A DNA stretch of 64,000 nt, from NCBI RefSeq assembly GCF_014199915.1, contig NZ_JACHOO010000005.1, positions 1 to 64,000 on the forward strand, written 5' to 3'. The DNA is from Prosthecomicrobium pneumaticum (GTDB lineage Bacteria > Pseudomonadota > Alphaproteobacteria > Rhizobiales > Kaistiaceae). Below the pieces are notes generated by a model. That model ran no database searches, had not been told where the DNA came from, and worked only from the letters and a program-made list of their open reading frames with translations. The position numbers and the translations under genes were made by a program. Shown piece by piece: positions 7,428 to 15,183 of the stretch; the first letter of the stretch is position 1; every line of letters starts with the position of its first letter.

Positions 7428-9080
7428 ATGACGGAGCGCGGGACGGTGACGATCGGTGGCAGGGTCGTGCTCGCCGGAGCGGCGCAGCATCCGCATGCGG
7501 CGCGGCGCCTGCGCGAGGCCCTGCCCCGGCTCGATCTGGTGCCGGAGGGCGACGGGCTGCCGCGCATCACCCTCGCCGAGGATGCTTCGCGCGCCGAGGG
7601 CGCCTTCGCCCTCTCCGTCGGGCCGGCGGAGATCGCCGTGTCGGGCGGACCGTTCTCCGGCGTCATCTACGGCGTCGAGGAACTGATCGCCGCCGCCCGG
7701 CCGCAGGACGGTGGTTATCGCCTGCCGGCCGGCGAGAGGCGCGCGGCACCCGGCCTCGCCCATCGCGCCTGGTGGACCTGGGACCACTCGACCAATTGGG
7801 AACTGTCCCAGATCGGCCATCAGGAGATCGGCGTCTTCAATCCCTATGGCAAGCCGCCGGAGGGCTTCCTCGCCGACTACAAGCGCGCCGTCGACTTCGC
7901 CAGCCGCAACCGCATCGCGGCGATCATCATCTATGGCTTCCTGCGCGATTCGCATGGCGGCATCGAAGCGGCGCAGGAGCTCTGCCGCTACGCCCGCGAG
8001 CGCGGCGTCCGCATCATGCCGGGCATCGCGATCGGCGCCTATGGCGGCGTCTACTGGGAGGGCGACCACCGCTTCAACCTCGCCAGCTGGCTGCACGCCA
8101 ATCCGGCCTTCGCCGCAACGCTCGAAAAGGGCATCGGCTTCCAGATCCAGGATCTCGACTTCCCCCTGAGCTTCCCGCGCAGCGACTACACGCTGTCGGC
8201 CTGCCCTTCGCGGCCGGAGACGATGGACTGGATGACCGATGCGGTCGCCTGGCTCGCCGAGACCTTCGCGATCGGCGGCATCAACATCGAGAGCGGCGAT
8301 TACGGCGTCTGCGGCTGCGCCCGTTGCAACGCCCGGCGCGCGGCGCGCGAGGACGGCAGCCGCCGCGCCGGCGACGCCGAATCCTGGTCGCACGCCGACA
8401 TGGCCGACAATTTCCCGCGCCTCTTCGAGGCCGCGTCCGCCAGGCGCGACGACCTTTGGCTCTATTGCGAGCTGCAATGGGACAATCTGCTCGATCCCGC
8501 CGCCCATGAGGCGCTCGCCGCGATGCCCTCGGGCGGGATCTACCAGCACACCGTCAACCGCTCCTATTGGGCGAAGCTGCGCGAGGGCCTGTCGCGGGCC
8601 GATGTCGAGCGCCTGCCGACCCAGCCCAACATCCTGCGCTGCCAGTTCGCGAGCCAGTGGAACGGCGACCGCCGCACCGAACGCTACGCCTTCAACGCCA
8701 AGGCCTTCGCCGACATGGCGACGACCGGCGCGGCGCTCGGCATGAAGGGGCTGACCGTCTGGGGCGAGGCCTCGCCCTATCACGCGACCGTCGAACTCGG
8801 CTATCGCGCCTTCGCCCGCTTCTCCTATGACCCGAGCCTGACCTGGGATGCCTTCATGGCGGAGGATGCCGCCCCGATGCTCGGCGGCACGGCCGAGGCC
8901 GAGCGCTTCGTCGCCGTCGCCGAGGAGCTCGATGCCAATGTGGAACTGCCGGCCGAGCGCCTGAAGACGCTTTCGGCCATGGCGCACGAGGCGGGCGCCG
9001 GGGCGCGGGAGGACGCGGTCGCGCGGCGCTGGCTGAGCCTCGAGGACCAGATCGCCCGCCGCCGCTTCATGGGCCGCTGA
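7428..9080 (+). CDS. Glycoside-hydrolase-like protein (GH67/GH20-type N-domain plus barrel), substrate unknown
   Basis: A 550-residue protein without a signal peptide, so it acts in the cytoplasm. Residues 1-105 resemble the small alpha/beta domain that precedes the catalytic barrel in GH67, GH20 and GH84 enzymes (FALSVGPAEIAVSGGPFSGVIYGVEELI, 60-87). The remainder looks like a TIM barrel. NIESGDYGVCGCARC (286-300) places Glu288 before a Cys-x-Cys-x2-Cys cluster, and WGEASPYHATVELGY is near residue 445. Glu288 is a candidate catalytic residue, which is inference. GGAGGGAAGG precedes the ATG. It is followed 1 nt later by the lactonase-type hydrolase. Exact family not recognised. Confidence 0.65.
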   Translation: MTERGTVTIGGRVVLAGAAQHPHAARRLREALPRLDLVPEGDGLPRITLAEDASRAEGAFALSVGPAEIAVSGGPFSGVIYGVEELIAAARPQDGGYRLPAGERRAAPGLAHRAWWTWDHSTNWELSQIGHQEIGVFNPYGKPPEGFLADYKRAVDFASRNRIAAIIIYGFLRDSHGGIEAAQELCRYARERGVRIMPGIAIGAYGGVYWEGDHRFNLASWLHANPAFAATLEKGIGFQIQDLDFPLSFPRSDYTLSACPSRPETMDWMTDAVAWLAETFAIGGINIESGDYGVCGCARCNARRAAREDGSRRAGDAESWSHADMADNFPRLFEAASARRDDLWLYCELQWDNLLDPAAHEALAAMPSGGIYQHTVNRSYWAKLREGLSRADVERLPTQPNILRCQFASQWNGDRRTERYAFNAKAFADMATTGAALGMKGLTVWGEASPYHATVELGYRAFARFSYDPSLTWDAFMAEDAAPMLGGTAEAERFVAVAEELDANVELPAERLKTLSAMAHEAGAGAREDAVARRWLSLEDQIARRRFMGR

Positions 9081-9081
9081 G

Positions 9082-9981
9082 ATGGCGCTGCGCGATGCCG
9101 AGGGGCTCTATGCCGGCCCGATCATCGACCCGCACCACCATCTCTGGGACCGCGCGCTCGGCCGGCACGCCTGGCTCGCCGCGGCGACCGAGCCGCCGCT
9201 CGCGCAAAACCAGCTGCCGGCCGACTATCGCGCCGCCGCGGCCGGACACGACGTCGTCGCCACCGTGCATGTCGAGGCCGCCTGGGACGCGGACGACCCC
9301 GATGGAGAGGTGCGCTGGCTCGACGCGCTCGACAAGCCGGACGGCATCGCCGCCCGCTACGTCGGCCATGCCGCCCTCGCGCACCCCGATGTCGAGGCGG
9401 TGCTCGCCCGTCACGGCGCGCACGAGCGGATCGTCGGCATCCGCGAGATCCTGAGCTGGCATCCCGATCCGGCCCGCGCCTTCGCGAAACGCCGCGACAT
9501 CATGAACGACGCCGCCTGGCGCCGCGGCCTCGCCCTGCTGCCGCGCTACGGCCTCTCCTTCGACCTGATGATCACGCCATGGCAGGCGGAGGATGCCGCC
9601 CGCCTCGCCGCCGATTTCCCCGACATCGCCTTCGTCCTCAATCATTGCGGCAGCCCGATCGACCGCGACGCGGACGGCATGGCCCGCTGGCGCGCCGGCC
9701 TCGCCCGGCTCGCCGAAGAGCCGAACGTCGCGATCAAGATCTCCGACCTCGTTGCCTATGATCCGCGGCCGACGCTGGAGAGCCTGCGCGCCGTCGTGCT
9801 CGCCTGCATCGACGCGTTCGGCACGGAGCGGGCGATGTTCGCGAGCGACTATCCGGTCGTCGCGCTCCACGCCGGCTTCGACGAGACCTACACCGCCTTC
9901 AAGCGGATCGTCGCCGGTTTCAGCGATGCGGAATGCACCGCCCTCTTCATCGAGAACGCCCGCCGGATCTATGTTCGCTGA
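9082..9981 (+). CDS. Amidohydrolase family protein, COG3618 (L-fuconolactonase/sugar lactonase type)
   Basis: A 299-residue metal-dependent hydrolase. The metal motif DPHHHLWD (16-23) is typical of the COG3618 group, whose known members open sugar lactones such as L-fucono- and L-rhamnono-1,5-lactone. Further signatures are VLNHCGSPID near 190, KISDL near 225 and the terminal ASDYPV with Asp. The ATG is 1 nt after the preceding stop, so it is co-transcribed with the glycosidase-like gene. Together with the Gfo/Idh dehydrogenase it suggests oxidation of a released sugar to a lactone followed by ring opening. Its 3' end overlaps the convergent MFS gene by 35 bp. Confidence 0.8.
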   Translation: MALRDAEGLYAGPIIDPHHHLWDRALGRHAWLAAATEPPLAQNQLPADYRAAAAGHDVVATVHVEAAWDADDPDGEVRWLDALDKPDGIAARYVGHAALAHPDVEAVLARHGAHERIVGIREILSWHPDPARAFAKRRDIMNDAAWRRGLALLPRYGLSFDLMITPWQAEDAARLAADFPDIAFVLNHCGSPIDRDADGMARWRAGLARLAEEPNVAIKISDLVAYDPRPTLESLRAVVLACIDAFGTERAMFASDYPVVALHAGFDETYTAFKRIVAGFSDAECTALFIENARRIYVR

Positions 9982-11149
9982 TGGCGCGGCGGTGGCGGAG
10001 GACGAGCGCGCCGAGCGCCGCGAGCGCGGCGAGCGACAGCCCGGTGGCGATCAGGAGCGCGGCATCGCTGCCGCCCTGCGAGAGGATCGCAGCGAACAGC
10101 GGCGGCGCGCAGGCGAAGGAGAGGTTGAGCGGCAGCGCGAGCATCGAGGAGGCGCGCGCATAAGCCTCGGCCGGGAACAGATCGAGCGGCATGGTCGACC
10201 GGGCGACGGCGAGCACGCCGCTCGTCAGGCCGTAGAGGGTGACGAAGCCGATCGCGGCGGGCGTGCCGCTGCCGAAGATGAGCATCGAGAAGGAAAGCGG
10301 CAGGCAGGCCGCGGCGGCGAGGCCGGTGGTGAGGCTGTTCCAGCGCCGGCCGGCGGCGAAGTCGACGAGCCGCGCCGAAAGGGCCGCGAGCCCCGTGAAG
10401 GAGGCGACGCCGACCGCCGTTGCGTGGTCGAGGCCGCGCTCCTCGAAGAGCCGGATGAGGGTGAGCGAGAACCCCCAGGTGACGACGCCGTTCGCCGCCA
10501 TGGCGAAGGCGAGCAGCGCGAGGGCTGCCCGGTCGATCGCTGCCGCCGCGGGCGCTTCGGCCCTCGGGCCGCCGGCGGCGCGGCGCGGCAGCAGCAATCC
10601 GTAGATCGGCCCCGCCACCGCGAGCAGCGCGAACGCGCCGGCGAGTGTCGCCGAACGCCAGCCGAACGCCGCCTGCAGCGCCCCGAGCACCGGCCAGCAG
10701 AGCGTGGTTCCGAGCCCGCCGAACACCATCAGGGCGCCGACCGCGCGGCGCGCCGTCGTGCCGGCGAGTGCCGCAAGGCCGATCTGGATCGCGGTCGTGA
10801 GCATCGCGGCACCGCCGGCGCCGACCAGGAGCCAGCCCGCGAAATACGCCGGGGCCGCGGTCGCGGCCGCGATCACGGCGAGGCCGAGGGCCCCGACGAC
10901 GACCCCGGCGGTCATCACGCGGCGAATCCCCCACCGCTCGAAGAGCCTCAGCACCGGCACCGCGGCGAGCGCCATGACGACGAGCATGACGGTCGGCCCC
11001 GCCATCACCGCCGCGTAGGAAAGCCCGAGAGCCTCGGCCATCGCGGCGCCGGCGACAGCCGGCAGATTGAACGTCGTGCCCCAGCAGACCGCCTGCGCCA
11101 GCGCGAAGGCGGCGACGATGAGCGGAAGGCGAAGCCGCGATTCGGACAT
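9947..11149 (-). CDS. MFS transporter
   Basis: About 400 residues with twelve hydrophobic segments. The family loop between helices 2 and 3 reads RLFEWGIRR-like (LRLFERWGIRRVMTAG). The central cytoplasmic loop (PRRAAGGPRAEAPAAAAIDRA) is near residue 200 and a basic tail follows the last helix. No substrate is evident. The start was placed at MSESRL; two in-frame upstream ATGs exist and none has a clear ribosome site. It converges on, and slightly overlaps, the lactonase-type gene, and faces away from the decayed region to its right. Confidence 0.8.
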   Translation of the reverse strand: MSESRLRLPLIVAAFALAQAVCWGTTFNLPAVAGAAMAEALGLSYAAVMAGPTVMLVVMALAAVPVLRLFERWGIRRVMTAGVVVGALGLAVIAAATAAPAYFAGWLLVGAGGAAMLTTAIQIGLAALAGTTARRAVGALMVFGGLGTTLCWPVLGALQAAFGWRSATLAGAFALLAVAGPIYGLLLPRRAAGGPRAEAPAAAAIDRAALALLAFAMAANGVVTWGFSLTLIRLFEERGLDHATAVGVASFTGLAALSARLVDFAAGRRWNSLTTGLAAAACLPLSFSMLIFGSGTPAAIGFVTLYGLTSGVLAVARSTMPLDLFPAEAYARASSMLALPLNLSFACAPPLFAAILSQGGSDAALLIATGLSLAALAALGALVLRHRRAISEHRSGGRSR

Positions 11150-11479
11150 CGGAACACGGGGCATGACGCTGCGATCGACCACACCCGCATTTCAACCGCG
11201 TGACGGTGCGTGCCTCGCGGGAAGCGGAGGCGGCCACCCGCCGGGACGCTCCCGGGACATGATCCGCCCAGAGCGGCTCGATCGGGAGGGTGTCGGCGGC
11301 GCGCTGGACCGGCACCGCGATCGCCCCGCCGCCATGCGGCAGGGGACGCGTTTCGCGAACGGACTGGATTGGGCGCCACGCCTTGGGTCGCACCGCTCCC
11401 TGCGCATGAGCGAAAGGCGCGTGCGATAAAGGTGCTCGTTCAGCAGGGCCGCGGGATCAGCGCCCTCTACCGTCGGCGA
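11150..11479. other. No convincing gene
   Basis: About 330 bp between the MFS start and the first recognisable coding remnant. I see no RNA gene, palindrome or conserved coding pattern. Base composition still matches the chromosome. Confidence 0.5.
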
Positions 11480-12380
11480 TCGCCTTCCGGCTTGGGGCGA
11501 CACCATTCGCGTTCATACGCTGCCTTCGCTCAACCGGTTTCTCTTGGAACCGGCGGATCGCGTGACGTATATCGTTCCGCAACGGAAGGGCGGCGGGCGT
11601 TTTCGCCTCCCCGATGCGGTGCGGCGCGCACGATCCGCTCAGGCACCGCCGGTCACAGGGAGTTCGACACTTGGTGCCCGGTCAGAGCTCGCTCGTTCCC
11701 TTCCTCGGATTGGAACGGAGCCCCCCTCTCTGGGCACCGGCCCGAACCGGCGCGATGAGCGCCTGGTGGGGGCACGTCCCCTTTGCCCATTGGTTCGTGG
11801 CGCTGCTCAAGCCCCGCTCCATCGTCGAGCTCGGGACACACACCGGCGTCTCGTTCACCGCCTTCTGCGAGGCCGTCCAGCGCTCAACCCGAGACGGCGG
11901 CACTATGCGGCCGATATCGAACGACGGGCGAGAAAGCGGCAGCTCTTCAGCGGCCTCGCCGATCTTCCGGACGAAGCCGTCCAGCGCGTGAAGGCGGCGT
12001 TCGGTCTCGAATGTTATCATGCCCATTATTCGCATGCGCGATCCCCGGGACTGGACCTCTTCGAGCGTTACATGGTGTATGGCTGCAACATTCAGGCCCT
12101 GCAGACCGGCTGTCCGGTGATCGGAACGCGCGTCGGCGAGATCGCGTACATGCTCGCGCCGGACGAGCGAAGCCCCGGGGGCCTTGTGATCTCTCCCGAT
12201 TCCGACGACGGCCCCTTCACCGAAAGCCTTCTTGGGGCGATGGAGCGTTTTCTCGATGAAGATTTCCGGAAGAGATATGCGAGAGGCGCCGCCGAACTCG
12301 GCAGGTATTATGATATCGATGACCTCTCGAAGAGATATGAAGACCTCTATCGTCGGCTCATCGAAATGAACGTGCGATGA
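11480..12380 (+). pseudogene. Decayed methyltransferase/glycosyltransferase remnants
   Basis: Recognisable protein pieces are scattered over two reading frames. One frame (about 11484-11610) reads LPAWGDTIRVHTLPSLNRF. A second frame (about 11700-11880) holds a class I SAM-methyltransferase start, GHVPFAHWFVALLKPRSIVE then LGTHTGVSFTAFCEAVQR. The first frame resumes at about 12090-12380 with a GT4-like glycosyltransferase C-terminus (GCPVIGTRVGEIAYML, MERFLDEDFRKRYARGAAEL). No single frame joins them and the middle of each protein is missing, so this is a deletion/frameshift mosaic of surface-polysaccharide genes. Sequencing error could explain a frameshift, but not the missing cores. Confidence 0.65.
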
Positions 12381-12676
12381 GTGGCGGCGTGAAGCCGTGA
12401 CGATTTCGCGCTTCGTCTCGGCCGTGAAGGGTGAGCCGGTCGGGCGGAGCGGTTATCACCTGGACGGCCTGGTAGACGTCCGCCGCGAGGAACGGACGAT
12501 GCGCGATCACGCAAGCGGGCGGGGTCTCGCCGATCGGATCAACGAAGGATCCTGCGCATCTCCAGACGCACCCCTAAAGCTCGAGGGCGCGCGGATCGGG
12601 GCGCAGTCTCGACAATCCCGTCGGCGCGGCACTATGACACCCGCCAAGCCTATCGCGCCGCTTTCCGAGGCTTGAG
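12381..12676. other. No convincing gene
   Basis: A gap of about 300 bp between the glycosyltransferase remnant and the membrane-protein gene. A 92-codon open frame here shows no recognisable pattern. It probably belongs to the same eroded segment. Confidence 0.45.
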
Positions 12677-14005
12677 ATGAGCGAGACCAAAAGGCCGGAT
12701 GAAGTCAATAACAAGGCTGGATTTTTTCTACTATCGTCGATCTTGATATTACTATTCTTATGGCCTCTCTTGTTATATTTCGGTCATATATTCAATAACA
12801 CTCCCTACTATGACGAGTGGCAAACGGTGCCGGATGCCATTCGAATTGCCCGCGGCGAATGGTCTTTTGCTTATCTTCTCGCTGAAGAGCAGGGCCACCC
12901 GGTAATATTTTATAGGATTTTTACGCTCATTGATGCTATCAATGTTCTCATATACTTTGTATTCAACTGTATTTTTGGTATATTTTTCTTAGTACCGTCA
13001 GCTATGGTTGCATTTTACATTGCGACGTCGAGGCGCGAGGCCGGGTGGGGAGCCTATCTTGCTGCATGTCTCGGCATTTTGTCTTTGGTTTTTAGTCTTC
13101 ATAATTGGAAAAATATCCTTGCGCCATGGCTAATAAATTCAACATCTCTGCTATTTTTCTTTATTGTTGCAACACACCTCGCTCCCCGAGCCGGTCTCTT
13201 GTCTCCGATCTTTTCCCCCTCTTCCTCGGCACTGGCCCCCCTCTCTTTCGGAAATGGTTTCTTGGTCTGGCCTTGCTGCATCTTTATATTATGCTTGCAT
13301 CGCATGTTCGTGCGAGCAGCCGTCTTCTTTGTGCCGGGCGTATTGTTCTTCCTCTATACGATGACGCACAGGGGGTCGCTCGGCGAGACCGTTGACCTCG
13401 AAAATTCCGTCCTGCGCATGCTCGCCGCAGTGGGAAATGCGCTTTCTTTCTCTCCCGCAGTCATTTCCGCCACTGGCCCTGTCTCCGCTGCGGACGTGCG
13501 TCTCTTGATGCTCACGGGCTCGATCTTGACGGTCCTGGCATGCTTGGTGGCGTTTCTCGCGCGACGCGATGTGGCTCGCTCGTTCTTTGCACTTTCCCTG
13601 ATGTTGTTCGGGTTCGGCAGTTGCGCTCTTGTCGCCGTCGGACGCTCTACCTTGCCCGTGGAACAGGCCGCATCTTCGCGGTACTATTTCTCTGCTTCCC
13701 CCCTGCTGATTGGGATCATCCTGATCTTACTCGATCTGAGCCGCAAGCGGAGATGGGCGACCTTTGCGCTGTCGGGATGTGTGGCGGTCATCTTCGTCTC
13801 CTACATCACGGCGTTGCGCTCGGAGCTGGCGACCGCGCCCGATCGAAAGCTGGTCTTCGACCGGTGGGCCAAAGCGGTCGCGAACTATGATTCGGCCACG
13901 GATGCGGAGCTGGCCAATCCTCATTGGCCACCGGCTCTTGTCCGGTCCCTGGCTCAAAGCCTGTCCGATGCCAAGCTCGGCCCGTTCAGCGAGACAAAGC
14001 CATGA
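12677..14005 (+). CDS. Polytopic membrane protein of atypical base composition, unknown function
   Basis: 442 residues with about ten hydrophobic helices (for example FFLLSSILILLFLWPLLLYF at 16-35). An early YYDEWQTV motif follows helix 1, where GT-C glycosyltransferases and related polymer-export proteins carry acidic residues. This is only a loose resemblance and no family is claimed. The first ~650 bp are strikingly AT-rich (runs such as ATTTTTTCTACTATC) in a ~70% GC window, becoming more GC-rich toward the 3' end. It lies next to decayed glycosyltransferase genes and ends 71 bp from tRNA-Ser. All this points to horizontal acquisition of a surface-polysaccharide segment. Confidence 0.7.
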   Translation: MSETKRPDEVNNKAGFFLLSSILILLFLWPLLLYFGHIFNNTPYYDEWQTVPDAIRIARGEWSFAYLLAEEQGHPVIFYRIFTLIDAINVLIYFVFNCIFGIFFLVPSAMVAFYIATSRREAGWGAYLAACLGILSLVFSLHNWKNILAPWLINSTSLLFFFIVATHLAPRAGLLSPIFSPSSSALAPLSFGNGFLVWPCCIFILCLHRMFVRAAVFFVPGVLFFLYTMTHRGSLGETVDLENSVLRMLAAVGNALSFSPAVISATGPVSAADVRLLMLTGSILTVLACLVAFLARRDVARSFFALSLMLFGFGSCALVAVGRSTLPVEQAASSRYYFSASPLLIGIILILLDLSRKRRWATFALSGCVAVIFVSYITALRSELATAPDRKLVFDRWAKAVANYDSATDAELANPHWPPALVRSLAQSLSDAKLGPFSETKP

Positions 14006-14076
14006 AGACCCAAGATGCGCAGTTTGCCATTCGGCCGACCCGGAGGCGGCCACGCGGCGCCCAGTCAGGGCCGAAC

Positions 14077-14166
14077 TGGCGGAGAGGGAGGGATTCGAAC
14101 CCCCGATAGAGTTGCCCCTATGCCGCATTTCGAGTGCGGTGCATTCAACCGCTCTGCCACCTCTCC
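14077..14166 (-). tRNA. tRNA-Ser(CGA)
   Basis: Reading the minus strand, the acceptor GGAGAGG pairs with CCTCTCC. The anticodon stem CCGCA/TGCGG closes loop CTCGAAA with anticodon CGA. A long class II variable arm (ATAG...CTAT) and T-arm GGGGG-TTCGAAT-CCCTC follow. Discriminator G and an encoded CCA are present. Its 3' end faces the anomalous segment on the left, the usual geometry of an integration target. Confidence 0.95.
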
Positions 14167-14415
14167 GCAGGTGGCGCTTCGGATAGCGCGGGGCGTAGAT
14201 AGCGAAGCCGGCGCGGCTTGGCAAGCGATGCGCGCGGCTTTTCACCGGCGTCGTGCCGGCCGGGTCGGCCCCGCCGATCCGGGAAGGACAGGGCGCCGGG
14301 CCGGCGTCACCCGAACGTGACTCGCAAGTGAGGCGCGGCCGATCCTATCTTCGCGACGGTTGCGCGGCGGCGGTCTCAGGCGGGGCGGGCGAGAAGGGCG
14401 AGGGACGTTCGGGCG

Positions 14416-15165
14416 ATGATCGCGAAACGAACATGGGCTGTCGCACTCGGCCTCTGCGCCGCCCTCGTGCCGCCACAGGTCTTCGCCGAAGAGCCGGTGC
14501 GGGCGGTGGTCGAACTCTTCACCAGCCAGGGCTGCTCGTCTTGCCCGCCCGCCGATGCCCTGCTCGGCGAATATGCCGCGCGCGACGACATCGTCGCCCT
14601 GTCATTGCCGATCGACTATTGGGACTATCTCGGCTGGCCGGACACGCTGTCCGAACCGGAGTTCACCGAGCGGCAGCGCGCCTATTCCGAGGCGCGCGGC
14701 GACCGCCAGGTGTTCACGCCGCAAATGGTGGTGAATGGCGGCGCCCCGGTGGTGGGCGGCCGGCGCGCCGCGGTCGATGCGGCGATCGCGCGGAGCGGAC
14801 CGCTGCCCGTGCCGATCACCGTGACGATGGCGGGCGACGCCATCCGCGTCGCGATCGGCGCCGCGCCGCCGGGCGATCCGGCCCGCGGCACGCTGTGGCT
14901 CGCGCTCTACGACCGCCGCATCGAGGTGACCGTCGGCCGCGGCGAGAACAGCGGCCGGACGCTCCCCTATTACAACGTCGTGCGCAAGCTGCGGCCGATC
15001 GCCATGTGGGACGGCCGGCCGATGACGGTCGACCTGCCGATCAGCGAATACAGGAAGGCGAAGGCGGATGGCTGCGCCGTGCTCCTGCAGACCGAGACGG
15101 CGGCCGGGCAGCCCGGCCGGATGCTCGGCGCGGCGCATATCGAGCACCATCCGCAGGCGCTCTGA
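14416..15165 (+). CDS. DUF1223 domain secreted thioredoxin-fold protein
   Basis: 249 residues. The signal peptide MIAKRTWAVALGLCAALVPP ends near VFA-EEPV. The mature protein begins VVELFTSQGCSSCPPADALL, the DUF1223 hallmark with a CSSCPP redox-like motif, followed by LPIDYWDYLGWPD and VFTPQMVVNGG. A C-terminal beta-rich half follows. The family is common in alphaproteobacteria and its function is unknown; a periplasmic thiol-related role is inferred from the fold only. Convergent with htpG. Confidence 0.88.
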   Translation: MIAKRTWAVALGLCAALVPPQVFAEEPVRAVVELFTSQGCSSCPPADALLGEYAARDDIVALSLPIDYWDYLGWPDTLSEPEFTERQRAYSEARGDRQVFTPQMVVNGGAPVVGGRRAAVDAAIARSGPLPVPITVTMAGDAIRVAIGAAPPGDPARGTLWLALYDRRIEVTVGRGENSGRTLPYYNVVRKLRPIAMWDGRPMTVDLPISEYRKAKADGCAVLLQTETAAGQPGRMLGAAHIEHHPQAL

Positions 15166-15183
15166 CGGCCGCCGCGCCCGTCT

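Noticed and set aside
14077-14166. Search for an att direct repeat of the tRNA-Ser 3' end at the left of the anomalous region
   Set aside because: No copy of the tRNA end was seen between 9.9 and 14.0 kb, so an integration event is only suggested by geometry.
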